Source: JAHEME01 sp034435035
GTDB lineage: Bacteria; Chloroflexota; Anaerolineae; Aggregatilineales; UBA3940
Direction of reading: 5' to 3'
DNA: 64,000 nucleotides
Assembly (NCBI GenBank): GCA_034435035.1
Contig: DAOTXW010000009.1
Coordinates: 62,001 to 126,000, forward strand
Below the pieces are notes generated by a model. It did no database searches and was not told the origin of the DNA. It saw only the letters and a program-made list of their open reading frames with translations. Positions within the stretch are counted from its first letter, which is position 1. Every line of letters starts with the position of its first letter. The position numbers and the translations under genes are program-made. Below are positions 50,160 to 59,081 of this stretch, in pieces.

Positions 50160-50994
50160 ACTGCCACGCGTGGAGCGCGCCGATGGGCTGAAGCTGTTCT
50201 GGAACACGATGTGGGCCCGCGCCTATCCGCGCATCATCGGCTCATCGCGCGAGCTCAGCTGGACATTCTTTGACATCATCCTGCCGGTGATGTCTACGAT
50301 CGCCTATGTGTTCGTGTATCGCGCCATCGGGGCGCCCGAAGACTATGTGGGGTTTGTGGTCGTGGGCGGCGCCATGACCGCGTTCTGGCTGAATGTCCTG
50401 TGGGCGATGGCCAGCCAGCTGTACTGGGACAAGGATGCCGGCAACCTTGAGCTGTATGTGGTCTCCCCTGGCCCGCTGATGGGCATCCTGCTCGGGATGG
50501 CGGTGGGAGGCATGATCTGGACGTCGCTCCGGGCTACCGCCATCCTGCTGCTATGCTCGCTGCTGTTCCATGTGAGCTACAGCACCGCCGGTGCTGGCCT
50601 GCTCATACCGGTGTTCATCCTGACGATGGCGGCTCTCTACGGGATGGGGATGCTGTTCGCCTCGGTGTTCCTGGTGGCCGGCAGGGAAGCCTGGCATATC
50701 TCCAACCTGCTGCAGGAACCGATCTACCTGGCTTCCGGCTTCTACTTCCCTGTCAAAGCGCTGGGGTTCTGGGTGGCCACGTTTGCCTCGATCATCCCGC
50801 TGACGCTGGGGCTGGACGCCATCCGCCAGCTGCTGTTCTCTTCCGATCCCACCCTGGGCTTTCTGTCGGTGCCCCTGGAGATGGGAATACTGACCGTGTC
50901 ATCGGTTGTCTTCATCAGCAGCGCACACCTGGCGCTCACCCGGCTGGAGCAGATCGGGCGCCAGGAAGGCCGGCTGATCGAGCGTCGGCGCTAG
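50152..50994 (+). CDS. ABC-2 type permease, first subunit
   Basis: 280 residues with about six membrane helices and the ABC-2 layout, including a central YLASGFYFPVKALGFW and PLTLGLDAIRQLLFSS. It should form the membrane channel with the ATPase and the second permease; substrate unknown. Translationally coupled to the ATPase gene by overlap. Confidence 0.9.
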   Translation: MDKLPRVERADGLKLFWNTMWARAYPRIIGSSRELSWTFFDIILPVMSTIAYVFVYRAIGAPEDYVGFVVVGGAMTAFWLNVLWAMASQLYWDKDAGNLELYVVSPGPLMGILLGMAVGGMIWTSLRATAILLLCSLLFHVSYSTAGAGLLIPVFILTMAALYGMGMLFASVFLVAGREAWHISNLLQEPIYLASGFYFPVKALGFWVATFASIIPLTLGLDAIRQLLFSSDPTLGFLSVPLEMGILTVSSVVFISSAHLALTRLEQIGRQEGRLIERRR

Positions 50995-51015
50995 TGGGTA
51001 AGGAGCAATCCGATC

Positions 51016-51906
51016 ATGACCGTTGCTGATCGTGTGCTGAGCATCCCGTTTGTGCGCCGCAGTGATGCGCTGCGCACCTTCTTCACCGCTGCCTGGCTGG
51101 GCTGGCAGATCGAGTCGAACTGGGCTGACCCGTTCCTATTCGCCGTGTATTCGTTCGCCAGGCCGGTTGCCGGCGTCCTGATCCTGGTCGTCATGTACAG
51201 CGTCATCACCAATGGCGCGCTGCAGGAACCGATCTTCGCCTACATCTACCTGGGCAACGCGCTGTATATCCTGGTCGGGCAGGTGATCACCGGCACCAGC
51301 TGGGCAGTGATTGACGACCGCGAACACTACCGGACCATGAAGCAGCTGCATACCACTCCGATGGACGCTTACTGCTATCTCATCGGGCGCGGCGTGGCCA
51401 AACTGATCATCGCCGCCATCTCGGTGCTGATCACCATCGGATTTGGCCTGATCGCCTTCCGCCTGCCCATACGCCCGGCCAGCATCGACTGGCTGCTGTT
51501 CGCGACCAGTACCGTACTGGGGATTGTGTCGCTGGCGTCGCTGGGGGTCATCCTTGGAGGGCTGACTCTGACAATGGCCCGGCACTTCTTCTCTCTGGGT
51601 GAGGGAATCGCCGGCGCACTGTACCTGTTCACCGGCGCTATCTTTCCGCTCGATGTGCTGCCCACCTGGCTGCGCCCGCTGGGGTTCGTGTTCCCGGTTA
51701 CCTACTGGCTGGAGCTGGCCCGCCGGGCTATCCTGGGGCCAGAGGCCGCCTCGTTCCCGACGCTGGCTGGCTTCTCCAACGGCGAATTGCTCGGTATCCT
51801 GGCGGCCTTCACGGTTGGACTGACTGTATTCTCGGTCGTTGTTTACCGGAAAATGTTGTACATGGCCCGCGATCGAGGGCTGATCGACATCGAAACGTCG
51901 TACTGA
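51016..51906 (+). CDS. ABC-2 type permease, second subunit
   Basis: 296 residues, six or seven membrane helices. Segments LYLFTGAIFPLDVLPTWLR and VTYWLELARRAILG match the DrrB-like transport domain. It starts 21 bases after the first permease, behind AAGGAGCAATCCG. The two permeases are clearly different, so the exporter is probably a heterodimer. Confidence 0.9.
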   Translation: MTVADRVLSIPFVRRSDALRTFFTAAWLGWQIESNWADPFLFAVYSFARPVAGVLILVVMYSVITNGALQEPIFAYIYLGNALYILVGQVITGTSWAVIDDREHYRTMKQLHTTPMDAYCYLIGRGVAKLIIAAISVLITIGFGLIAFRLPIRPASIDWLLFATSTVLGIVSLASLGVILGGLTLTMARHFFSLGEGIAGALYLFTGAIFPLDVLPTWLRPLGFVFPVTYWLELARRAILGPEAASFPTLAGFSNGELLGILAAFTVGLTVFSVVVYRKMLYMARDRGLIDIETSY

Positions 51907-51917
51907 GGCAGTGCTCA

Positions 51918-51958
51918 GCCGTCCGGGGCAGAAACTGATCAGGGCTGCTCCGGACGGC
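51918..51958. terminator. bidirectional hairpin between convergent genes
   Basis: GCCGTCCGGGGCAG, 13-base loop, CTGCTCCGGACGGC: 14-bp stem with one G-U pair. It covers the last codons of the DUF711 gene on the minus strand and follows the second permease on the plus strand. No clear T-run. Confidence 0.55.
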
Positions 51959-53168
51959 GCTGCAGATGCAGGCGTTCGCTGCCGGCCAGCAGCCCGTCCG
52001 GGCCGGCTCCGCGCGGAGGCATCACGCGGCTGCCAGCGAAGAACTCGAAGTCGAAGCGGGTAGGGTCGCCAGCGTGCAGGCCCGGAAGCGGCATCAGCCG
52101 GGCGGTGAGTGGTTTATCCAGCCGCATCGCCAGCGCGGCGGTATCCATCAGGATGCCGGCCAGCGCCCTGTCGGAGATGTCACCGGGCAGGGGGATGGTA
52201 TCCAGGCCAGTGCCGCACACCGCCGAATACGCCAGAAGATCGGTCACGCCCAGCATTCCCTCTGCGGCCCGGCGGGCCAGCACGGCATCCTCCAGCACGG
52301 GGAGCATCAGGCCGCAGAAGCCTGTCCGCCTGAATCGGGCCCGATCCACCGCATCGGTCAGGAAGGCGGCTGCCAGCAGGGTGCCATGCCCCCCGGCTGC
52401 CGGCAGACCCAATTCCTCCAATGCCTGGCCGATGCTCCGGAACTGCTCCGGGAAGGGCGCCAGCGAGAAATCGAAGCCCTGAAAGCGATAGCCAGTTGAG
52501 ACAAGAGCCTGCTCGACCGCCGGATCGAGCTGGCGGCATACCTGCTCGATGGACTCGACCAGATGGGCGCGGGCCTCCGCCAGTGTGCGCGCCCCCTGAA
52601 CCGCCCCGATCGCCAGGTCAGCACTCTCAGTGGCCAGCGCGATGCGCGGCTGGCCGCCACCGTGATAGGCGGCCGGGAAGAACGGCGACCATGGCCCCAC
52701 GTTGGCCAGGGCGGCCAGCCGCAGGTTGGAAAACCCATCCGGATCCAGCAGGGCCACCGCACGCACCAGGGAAGCCATGCGCCAGATGCGGGCGAGATCG
52801 ATGCCGTCCCCGGTGCTGGCGATCTCCACGCTGGTAAAGACGATTGGCAGCGCACCCAGCAGCGATGGGATCACCTCAAGATAGGTTGACTCGTCGCCCA
52901 GACGCACAGGCCCCAGGGATACATAACTGATTCCACAGCTGGACGCCTCAGCCTGGAGGCTGGCAGCCCAATCAAGGGCGCGTTCCGGGCCGCCGGTGGC
53001 CAGCAGCGCCGGAAAGGGCGCTGTCGCCAGGCGGGTTGACTGCACCTTCATCCCGATCGCTTCCAGCGCACTCCGCACCCGATCCACGGCCCCCGCCGCT
53101 GCCCTGACGGCGGCCCTGTCTACCGGGTACGATACTTCCACAAACGCGGTGATGGAACGAATATTCAC
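51939..53168 (-). CDS. DUF711 (PFL-superfamily) protein
   Basis: 409 residues from a GTG at 53168. The DUF711 pattern is complete: FFPAAYHGGGQPRIAL, YRFQGFDFSLAPFPEQ, GHGTLLAAAFLTDA, GFCGLMLPVLEDAVLARR, AYSAVCGTGLDTIPLPGD and KPLTARLMPLPG. Family members are related in fold to glycyl-radical/ketoacyl enzymes but have no known reaction. The open frame upstream to 53234 lies before the family start. GGAAAGAACC precedes the GTG. Confidence 0.88.
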   Translation of the reverse strand: MNIRSITAFVEVSYPVDRAAVRAAAGAVDRVRSALEAIGMKVQSTRLATAPFPALLATGGPERALDWAASLQAEASSCGISYVSLGPVRLGDESTYLEVIPSLLGALPIVFTSVEIASTGDGIDLARIWRMASLVRAVALLDPDGFSNLRLAALANVGPWSPFFPAAYHGGGQPRIALATESADLAIGAVQGARTLAEARAHLVESIEQVCRQLDPAVEQALVSTGYRFQGFDFSLAPFPEQFRSIGQALEELGLPAAGGHGTLLAAAFLTDAVDRARFRRTGFCGLMLPVLEDAVLARRAAEGMLGVTDLLAYSAVCGTGLDTIPLPGDISDRALAGILMDTAALAMRLDKPLTARLMPLPGLHAGDPTRFDFEFFAGSRVMPPRGAGPDGLLAGSERLHLQRRPEQP

Positions 53169-53196
53169 GGTTCTTTCCGACTGGTGCGGGGTGCGT

Positions 53197-53982
53197 TCAG
53201 CCAGCAGGGCGATAGCGCTGACGCACCATTTCAAAGAGCAGGATGCTGGCCGCTATCGCGACGTTGAGCGATTCCGTGCCGCCCGGCATGGGAATCGTCA
53301 GGCGGACATGCGCAGTGCGGACTGCCTCAGCGCTGGGTCCCTGTGCCTCATCACTGACGATCAGGGCGCACGGCTGCACCCAGTTCACATGGAAATAGGG
53401 GGCACCACCAGCTGGCTCGGCCAGGAAGATCGCATGATCGGCGAACAGGCGGGTGATACCCTCCCAGCTCAGGTAGCGGACCGGCAGGCGGAAATGAGCC
53501 CCCATCGCACTGCGCAGCACCTTAGGGTTGGTCAGATCGACGGTGCCGGCGGTGACCGCCATGAGGGGCACGCCAGCGGCTGCGGCTGTCCGCATGATTG
53601 TGCCCATGTTGCCCGGATCGGAAACGGCATCGATCACCAGGACAAAATCCGGGTCGTCGGGCGGGTTCAGGCGCAGCGCTGGCAGCACAGCCAGGATTCC
53701 CTGCGGGGACGCCGTGTCGCTCATGGACTGCATGACCGGCTCGCTGACCGGGCTGAGCGCCGCTCCCAGACTGCTCAAAGCGTCCAACAGGGCAGTCCCC
53801 TCCGGGCTGGAGGCGAAGGCCGGCGTATAGAAGACTTCCTCGCATGGGACGCGCGCAGCTACTGCTTCGTGCGCCAGCCGGTAGCCTTCAATGACCAGAC
53901 GGCCTTCCTTGTGACGCGCTCTGCTGCGGGTCTGGAGATTACGCACCCGCCTGACTCGCTCATTATCCAGGCTTGTGATCAT
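53197..53982 (-). CDS. SpoU-family RNA 2'-O-methyltransferase
   Basis: 261 residues. N-terminal L30e-like substrate domain (LVIEGYRLAHEAV) and SPOUT domain with motif 1 DAVSDPGNMGTIMRTAAAAG, motif 2 LRSAMGAHFRLPV and motif 3 IPMPGGTESLNVAIAASIL, which forms the knotted SAM site. A 2'-O-methylation of rRNA or tRNA ribose is expected (RlmB/TrmH-like); the target cannot be set. Lies 28 bases before the DUF711 start. Confidence 0.92.
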   Translation of the reverse strand: MITSLDNERVRRVRNLQTRSRARHKEGRLVIEGYRLAHEAVAARVPCEEVFYTPAFASSPEGTALLDALSSLGAALSPVSEPVMQSMSDTASPQGILAVLPALRLNPPDDPDFVLVIDAVSDPGNMGTIMRTAAAAGVPLMAVTAGTVDLTNPKVLRSAMGAHFRLPVRYLSWEGITRLFADHAIFLAEPAGGAPYFHVNWVQPCALIVSDEAQGPSAEAVRTAHVRLTIPMPGGTESLNVAIAASILLFEMVRQRYRPAG

Positions 53983-54025
53983 GGGCTGAGTTTAGCATGA
54001 AGCGCCCGGCGGCCCAAGACAGCGA

Positions 54026-55972
54026 TCAGGGGAGCGGCCACCCTGCCAGGAGATGCCCATCGGCTGGCAGGGGCTCAAAGCCGAGCCAGTGCGCCAGTGT
54101 GGGGCTGATATCCAGTATCGCGGCGCGCCCTCCGCGAGTTCCCGGCGTCAACCCCGGCCCGACAAGCACAAGCCCCGCATCCGCCGCCGGGATGTCCTCG
54201 CCATATCCCTGAGCGCCGTAGTAGGCCGGCGTCTCGAAAACAGCGGCAGCCTCCCGATCATCGCTCAGCAGGTACCCGGCGGCGGCCTGCACTATGACAT
54301 CGCCCGTGTAGCGCCCCGCGAGTCCCTGTTCCACCAGTTCGGCTTGGCGCCTGACCGCTGACAGGACAGGCTGCCCATCAGCCGGATCCACCAGGCCGGC
54401 GAGCACATCGATAACCTGCTGTTGTACGGCGGCGTACCCGGCCTGCGGAACAACCCCACCCTGCTCGCGTCCCGCCAGGTTGATATAGATATGCGCGGTG
54501 CCTCCGGAAGCGAAAGCAATCGCCTGCGACTGCTGAACCACCACAAAGCCGCGCCGGCCCAGCCGCAGCAGCCCAGCATCCGCAAGCGCCCGGTTCAGGT
54601 TAACCCGGGTGTGAACAGGAGTCAGGCCGCCCATGCCGATAACTATGAACGCAGTGGTTCCATCGGACAGCTCGGCAGCCCGGGAATCTACCAGCTGCCC
54701 CAGCGCTCTGTCCGCCTGCGCGGCTGCCTGTGCCCGGTAGGATGCATACTCGGCTGCCCGCTCTTGTGTATAGCCAGCCTGCCGCGTGTCTATCATCAGG
54801 AACTGATGGCCGGCCTGGTCAACAGGCTGCTGGAGGGTCAGCAGGAGATCGGGGCGGCAGAAGCGGTCAACAGCCAGGGTGGCTGCCAGCATCCAGTCCG
54901 ACTGGCGCTGAGCCATAGCCATGAACTGCTCAGCGTTCAGCCAGCCATGCTCAAGCGCATAATAGTCGGGCGGGGGCGCGAAGTAGCCCAGCTCATCAAC
55001 CAGCCTGGCCTGGAGGTCCTCCGGAACAGCGACCAGCCGGTAGAGACCGCTCTGGTACAGGGTTAGCTCCGGCAGGTCCGCCCCGGTGATGAGGAAATCC
55101 GCACCCCAGCCCGCCTCCCGGTCAATAGGCCAGGCAAGCCATTCTGCCGGCCGGACAGACAGCCGGCCGTCTGCATCATCGACTGTGCGATCCCCTCTGC
55201 TCAGGATGATAGTATCGGGACCAGGGCCGGAGGCCTCAGGCGAGTCCACGGCCAGCACGAAAACCTCGGCCAGAACCGTATCATCCTGTTCTATGACAAA
55301 CCGCCCTTCCAGGGGCGGGCTTGCGGTCTCCGGCGCATTGAGCCAGCGGCCTGCGGGGTAGAGCGTGAGCGTATGCTGGCGCGAATAGGCCAGCCGCTCT
55401 CCATAGTCAACCTGACAGTCGGCGACGGGGCCATCAGGCGAAGCCGCGATGCCCGGCCAGAACAGCACCGCGGCGCTCCGGCCTGACCGGCGGGCAGCCT
55501 CCCAGATTGGCATATCCTCCAGCGGCAGGGCGTAGGCGCTGGTGTACCAGTACAGTCCATCCTCCGGGCGATGCACCCTGTCGGCGATGATGCCTGTATG
55601 CGCCGGGAAGCTGCCAGTTGCCAGGCTGGCATAGGACACCACGGCGCTGCCGGGGCTGACATTACCCAGAACCCACCACATGCCGCGCTCGCGCAGAGAG
55701 GTCAGCCCAGGTAACCTGCCGCTGTCCATTCCGGCTTCCATGTCCACAGCACCCATCCCCTCCAGCGCGACGATCACCGCCCGCTCCGGCGGAGCAGGCG
55801 GCGGGGCAGTCTGAACGGGCAGGGGAGAAGCCTGTGGGATGGCTGATGGGGCTGCGGAGGAAGGTGCCGGATCCCGGGGCGGCGGCTGGACGGTGAACCT
55901 CTCCTCAGCCGGAGCGCAGGCGCTCAGGACGAGGCACACCAGGCAGCCGAACAGGGTTCGGGGCCGGGCCAT
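54026..55972 (-). CDS. degenerate type I phosphodiesterase-fold lipoprotein
   Basis: 648 residues. Lipoprotein signal MARPRTLFGCLVCLVLSAC (Cys 19), then a Pro/Ala/Ser linker of about 50 residues. The fold is recognisable by VIVALEGMGAVDMEAG, LATGSFPAHTGI, VDQAGHQF and the closing DISPTLAHWLGF. Most metal and nucleophile positions are changed: DG is EG, the nucleophile Thr aligns with a small non-Thr residue, SDHGM reads IGMGG, and GTHG reads GTRG. It may bind but not hydrolyse phosphoesters. Immediately follows comEA on the same strand (1 base between). Confidence 0.72.
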   Translation of the reverse strand: MARPRTLFGCLVCLVLSACAPAEERFTVQPPPRDPAPSSAAPSAIPQASPLPVQTAPPPAPPERAVIVALEGMGAVDMEAGMDSGRLPGLTSLRERGMWWVLGNVSPGSAVVSYASLATGSFPAHTGIIADRVHRPEDGLYWYTSAYALPLEDMPIWEAARRSGRSAAVLFWPGIAASPDGPVADCQVDYGERLAYSRQHTLTLYPAGRWLNAPETASPPLEGRFVIEQDDTVLAEVFVLAVDSPEASGPGPDTIILSRGDRTVDDADGRLSVRPAEWLAWPIDREAGWGADFLITGADLPELTLYQSGLYRLVAVPEDLQARLVDELGYFAPPPDYYALEHGWLNAEQFMAMAQRQSDWMLAATLAVDRFCRPDLLLTLQQPVDQAGHQFLMIDTRQAGYTQERAAEYASYRAQAAAQADRALGQLVDSRAAELSDGTTAFIVIGMGGLTPVHTRVNLNRALADAGLLRLGRRGFVVVQQSQAIAFASGGTAHIYINLAGREQGGVVPQAGYAAVQQQVIDVLAGLVDPADGQPVLSAVRRQAELVEQGLAGRYTGDVIVQAAAGYLLSDDREAAAVFETPAYYGAQGYGEDIPAADAGLVLVGPGLTPGTRGGRAAILDISPTLAHWLGFEPLPADGHLLAGWPLP

Positions 55973-55973
55973 G

Positions 55974-56555
55974 TCAGTCCACCGTGATCAACATCTTGAT
56001 TGACTCGAAGGTTGCCGGGCCTATCCCCTGCACATTCTGGATCGCCTCAATGGCGGGAAATGGTCCGTTGGCCTCGCGGTAGGCAATAATGCGCTCCGCG
56101 ATGGCAGGGCCGATGCCGGGCAGGCTTTCCAGCTCGGACTGGGTGGCTGTGTTGATGTTGATCGGGCCAGCGGGTGGGCTGCTGCCGCCGGAAGAAGCGG
56201 CAGGAGGGAGCGCCGTGGGATCCTCACCCTGATGAGGGATGTAGACCTGCTCGCCGCTGCTCAACGGCGCTGCCAGATTGATCCGGTCGAGGTCGGCATC
56301 AGGGGCCGGGCCACCGGCGGCCTGAAGCGCATCCCTGACAATCGCGCCAGCCGGCAGCTCATACACGTCCGGGGCTGCCACCGCTCCACTGACATACACC
56401 CGCATCGGCCCCGGCGTGGAAGTAGGAGCAGGTGGCTCAATCACCACAGGGGCAGGCTCCCGCCAGCGCAAAAGAAGCGTGACCGCACTGGCGACGATCA
56501 ACAGCCCGATGGTGGTCAGCACTGCGGTGCGATGCTGTTCAAGCCATTGATTCAC
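55974..56555 (-). CDS. comEA: ComEA-like DNA-binding protein
   Basis: 193 residues. N-terminal membrane anchor (about 10-30), an SLBB domain (MRVYVSGAVAAPDVYELPAG) and C-terminal helix-hairpin-helix repeats with NINTATQSELESLPGIGPAIAERIIAYR and IQNVQGIGPATFESI. This is the ComEA architecture: it binds incoming double-stranded DNA at the membrane during natural transformation. No comEC gene is in the window. The start ATG at 56555 is followed by the expected short cytosolic leader. Confidence 0.9.
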   Translation of the reverse strand: MNQWLEQHRTAVLTTIGLLIVASAVTLLLRWREPAPVVIEPPAPTSTPGPMRVYVSGAVAAPDVYELPAGAIVRDALQAAGGPAPDADLDRINLAAPLSSGEQVYIPHQGEDPTALPPAASSGGSSPPAGPININTATQSELESLPGIGPAIAERIIAYREANGPFPAIEAIQNVQGIGPATFESIKMLITVD

Positions 56556-56664
56556 GGCTGCTGCCTCCGCGGAGGGTCAGACCTGTGCGGTCATCATGAT
56601 AATGCAAACGGGCAACGCGAACAATCGCGGGCGGGGACACGATGATCTGCCCGTCGGCCAGTGC

Positions 56665-56670
56665 TACAAT
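56665..56670 (+). promoter_or_regulatory. extended -10 element of tsaE (possibly leaderless)
   Basis: TGcTACAAT: TG one base before a TACAAT box. Ten bases separate the box from the tsaE ATG at 56680, so transcription would start within about three bases of the ATG; no ribosome site is seen. Confidence 0.4.
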
Positions 56671-56679
56671 TGCTGTGCT

Positions 56680-57177
56680 ATGAGCACGCCGCTCTCGACG
56701 AATCTGCTGCCATCATGGGAAATCACCACCGCCAGCCCGGCTGAGACTGAGACGCTGGGCAGGCGATTGGGGTCGCTGCTGCGGGCAGGCGACATAGTGA
56801 GCCTGTATGGCGACCTGGGGGCTGGCAAGACCTGCCTGACCCGCGGGCTGGCTGCCGGGTGGGGTGCCAGTGAGGCCGCAACCAGCCCGACCTTCACGCT
56901 GGTTAATGAGTATCACCGGGGGGATGGCACCTACTTCTACCATGCCGACTGTTATCGCCTCGACAGCGCCGCCGACGCGATCTCGGCGGGTCTGACCGAT
57001 CTGCTTGACACACGGGATGGCGTGCTGGTGATTGAATGGTCGGATCGAATCGCCGGGCTGCTGCCGCCGGAGCGGCTCGATATCACCCTTCGCGATACAG
57101 GCGGGGACAGCCGCATCCTGGTATTTACCCCGGCTGGAGCGCGTGCGGAATCACTGGTCGCTGCGCTCTTTGGCTGA
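56680..57177 (+). CDS. tsaE: tRNA threonylcarbamoyladenosine biosynthesis ATPase TsaE
   Basis: 165 residues. P-loop YGDLGAGKTC (44-51), SPTFTLVNEYH, and FYHADCYRL and VLVIEWSDRI match the TsaE core. It works with TsaB and TsaD in t6A formation; TsaD is coded at 44012-45088. The open frame upstream to 56596 is low-complexity and is not part of the family. Confidence 0.93.
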   Translation: MSTPLSTNLLPSWEITTASPAETETLGRRLGSLLRAGDIVSLYGDLGAGKTCLTRGLAAGWGASEAATSPTFTLVNEYHRGDGTYFYHADCYRLDSAADAISAGLTDLLDTRDGVLVIEWSDRIAGLLPPERLDITLRDTGGDSRILVFTPAGARAESLVAALFG

Positions 57178-57184
57178 ACCGAAG

Positions 57185-58294
57185 CTAGCTGGCAAGGGCC
57201 GCCAAGAGGGTATCGGCAATGCGGGCCGCAGCATGGCCGTCGCCGTATGGTGACACCGCATTGGCCATGGCGGCATAGGCGGCAGGATTGGTGAGCAGCT
57301 CGCGGGCTGCAGCCACAATAGTTGCTGTGTCAGTGCCTACCAGCCTGGCCGTGCCCGCCTCCACGGCCTCAGGGCGCTCCGTGGTGCGCCGCATGACCAG
57401 GACCGGTTTGCCCAGCGCCGGCGCTTCCTCCTGAATGCCGCCTGAATCGGTGAGCACCAGGGTAGAACGGACCATCAGATGCGCCGCAGCCGGGTAAGGG
57501 ATCGGCTCGATCAGATGGATGCGGTCCAGCCCTCCCAGGATGCGCTGCACCGGGGCCTGGACATTGGGGTTCAGATGCACCGGATAGATCAGCCGGACAT
57601 CCGGGGTATCGGCTACGATCTGGCGCAGCGCTGTACAGATTGCCTCGAAGTCTGGCCCGAAGCTCTCGCGCCGGTGAGCCGTCACCAGAATCAGGCGCTC
57701 GCCCGGTCTGTCCAGCGGCACCCCCAGATCGAGGTGATAGGGCTGGGCCACCGTCCACTGCAACGCATCAATGACTGTGTTACCTGTCACAACGATCGAG
57801 TCATCGGCTACGCCCTCACGCAGCAACGCCTTCCGAGCGGTCTCCGTCGGGGCAAAATGGAAAGTCGCCACCACACCAATCAGGTGGCGGTTCACTTCTT
57901 CAGGAAACGGGCTGTAGATATCGCGCGTGCGGAGGCCAGCTTCAACATGACCGACCGGGATCCGCTGGTAGAATGCGCCCAGCGCAGAGGTCATGGCGGT
58001 AGTCGTATCTCCCTGCACCAGCACAACATCAGGGTTGACTTCAGCCAGCACGCGTGCAACCCCCTCCAGGGCGCGCGCTGTCAGGCCCGCCAGGGTCTGA
58101 TCCGGCTGCATCAGGTCCAGATCATAGTCTGGTGTGATCTGGAACCACTCCAGGACCTGATCCAGCATCTGACGGTGCTGCGCCGTCACACAGGTGACGA
58201 CTTCAACGCCCGGGCGTCCGGCCAGTTCCCGGACTAAGGGGGCCATCTTGATTGCTTCGGGGCGAGTGCCAAAGATCAGCAGGATGCGGGGCAT
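57185..58294 (-). CDS. wecB: UDP-N-acetylglucosamine 2-epimerase (non-hydrolysing)
   Basis: 369 residues, the family length. ILLIFGTRPEAIKMAPLV, VTAQHRQML, VLVQGDTTTA, VGHVEAGLRT, FPEEVNRHLIG, VTAHRRESFG, LTDSGGIQEEAPALGKPVLVMR and TERPEAVEAG are all present. Converts UDP-GlcNAc to UDP-ManNAc for cell-surface polysaccharide. Convergent with tsaE (7 bases apart). The nearby glycosyltransferase at 59082 may use the same pathway (inference). Confidence 0.95.
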   Translation of the reverse strand: MPRILLIFGTRPEAIKMAPLVRELAGRPGVEVVTCVTAQHRQMLDQVLEWFQITPDYDLDLMQPDQTLAGLTARALEGVARVLAEVNPDVVLVQGDTTTAMTSALGAFYQRIPVGHVEAGLRTRDIYSPFPEEVNRHLIGVVATFHFAPTETARKALLREGVADDSIVVTGNTVIDALQWTVAQPYHLDLGVPLDRPGERLILVTAHRRESFGPDFEAICTALRQIVADTPDVRLIYPVHLNPNVQAPVQRILGGLDRIHLIEPIPYPAAAHLMVRSTLVLTDSGGIQEEAPALGKPVLVMRRTTERPEAVEAGTARLVGTDTATIVAAARELLTNPAAYAAMANAVSPYGDGHAAARIADTLLAALAS

Positions 58295-58456
58295 AGCTGC
58301 TCCAGTACGACGGCTTGACGCGCAATTGTGACGAGCGGCCTGGTGATTGTCAACAGGCAGGCGCCGCGGTGACGCTCCGAACCATGCCCCGGCTGCTTGG
58401 CTGCTGCTGGAACCAACGCCAGTCCATGATGTTGGATACTCGTCTGACTGTACAGC

Positions 58457-58485
58457 TTGGCGTTTTACAGATTGCTACCTACAAT
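58457..58485 (+). promoter_or_regulatory. promoter for the membrane protein and glycosyltransferase genes
   Basis: TTGGCG, 17-base spacer, TACAAT, ending 38 bases before the start at 58523. The 228-base space 58295-58522 holds this promoter and nothing else that I can name. Confidence 0.5.
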
Positions 58486-58522
58486 ACCCGCACCATCTTC
58501 TGACTCGATTGGCTGAGTGCCT

Positions 58523-59071
58523 ATGAACAGCGTGCGAACAGGCGCTTCGATTGCAGGAATGGGCCTTCTCCTGACAGGCGGATGGCTGGTTGCACGCGCT
58601 GTTGGACTGCCGCTGGTAGGCCTGGATCGTCTGTGGCCGGCTGCACTGATCCTGACAGGGCTGACGCTGTGGGTTCAGCATCTGCTGGGGGAAGGCGGGC
58701 GCGGCGGGCTGGCCTTTACCGGGACGCTAATGCTGCTGGCGGGCAGCTTTGTGTGTCTTTTTACCTTTCAGGTTGGGCGCCTTACCTGGACCGATCTGAC
58801 CCGCTACTGGCCGGTATTCCCACTGATCGGCAGCGCTGCCTTCATCATGCTTTACCTGGTTGAAGATATGAGCAATGCCGATCTTCTGAAACCTGCCTAC
58901 CTGCTGGGTGGGCTGGGCCTGCTGCTGCTGCCGTTTACTCTGGGCGTGCTGGGCGGCCCGGCCTTCAGCCAGATGGCCCGTTTATGGCCGCTGCTATTGA
59001 TCCCGTTTGCACTGCTTGGCTTCCTCTGGCTGCGATCCCGCGGACACAGCGGAAGACCCGGCTCAGGTTGA
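58523..59071 (+). CDS. multi-pass membrane protein of unknown function
   Basis: 182 residues; about six hydrophobic helices (first around 7-28, last around 150-170), each preceded by the pattern RLWP or RYWPVFPLI, as in DUF5668/LiaF-like transmembrane domains. No soluble domain. Lies 10 bases before the glycosyltransferase start, hence the same transcript. Confidence 0.65.
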   Translation: MNSVRTGASIAGMGLLLTGGWLVARAVGLPLVGLDRLWPAALILTGLTLWVQHLLGEGGRGGLAFTGTLMLLAGSFVCLFTFQVGRLTWTDLTRYWPVFPLIGSAAFIMLYLVEDMSNADLLKPAYLLGGLGLLLLPFTLGVLGGPAFSQMARLWPLLLIPFALLGFLWLRSRGHSGRPGSG

Positions 59072-59081
59072 CCCATACCGC

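Noticed and set aside
48999..50207. A 402-codon minus-strand frame over the ABC ATPase gene
   Set aside because: It is antisense to intact Walker and signature motifs and has no ribosome site or family pattern.
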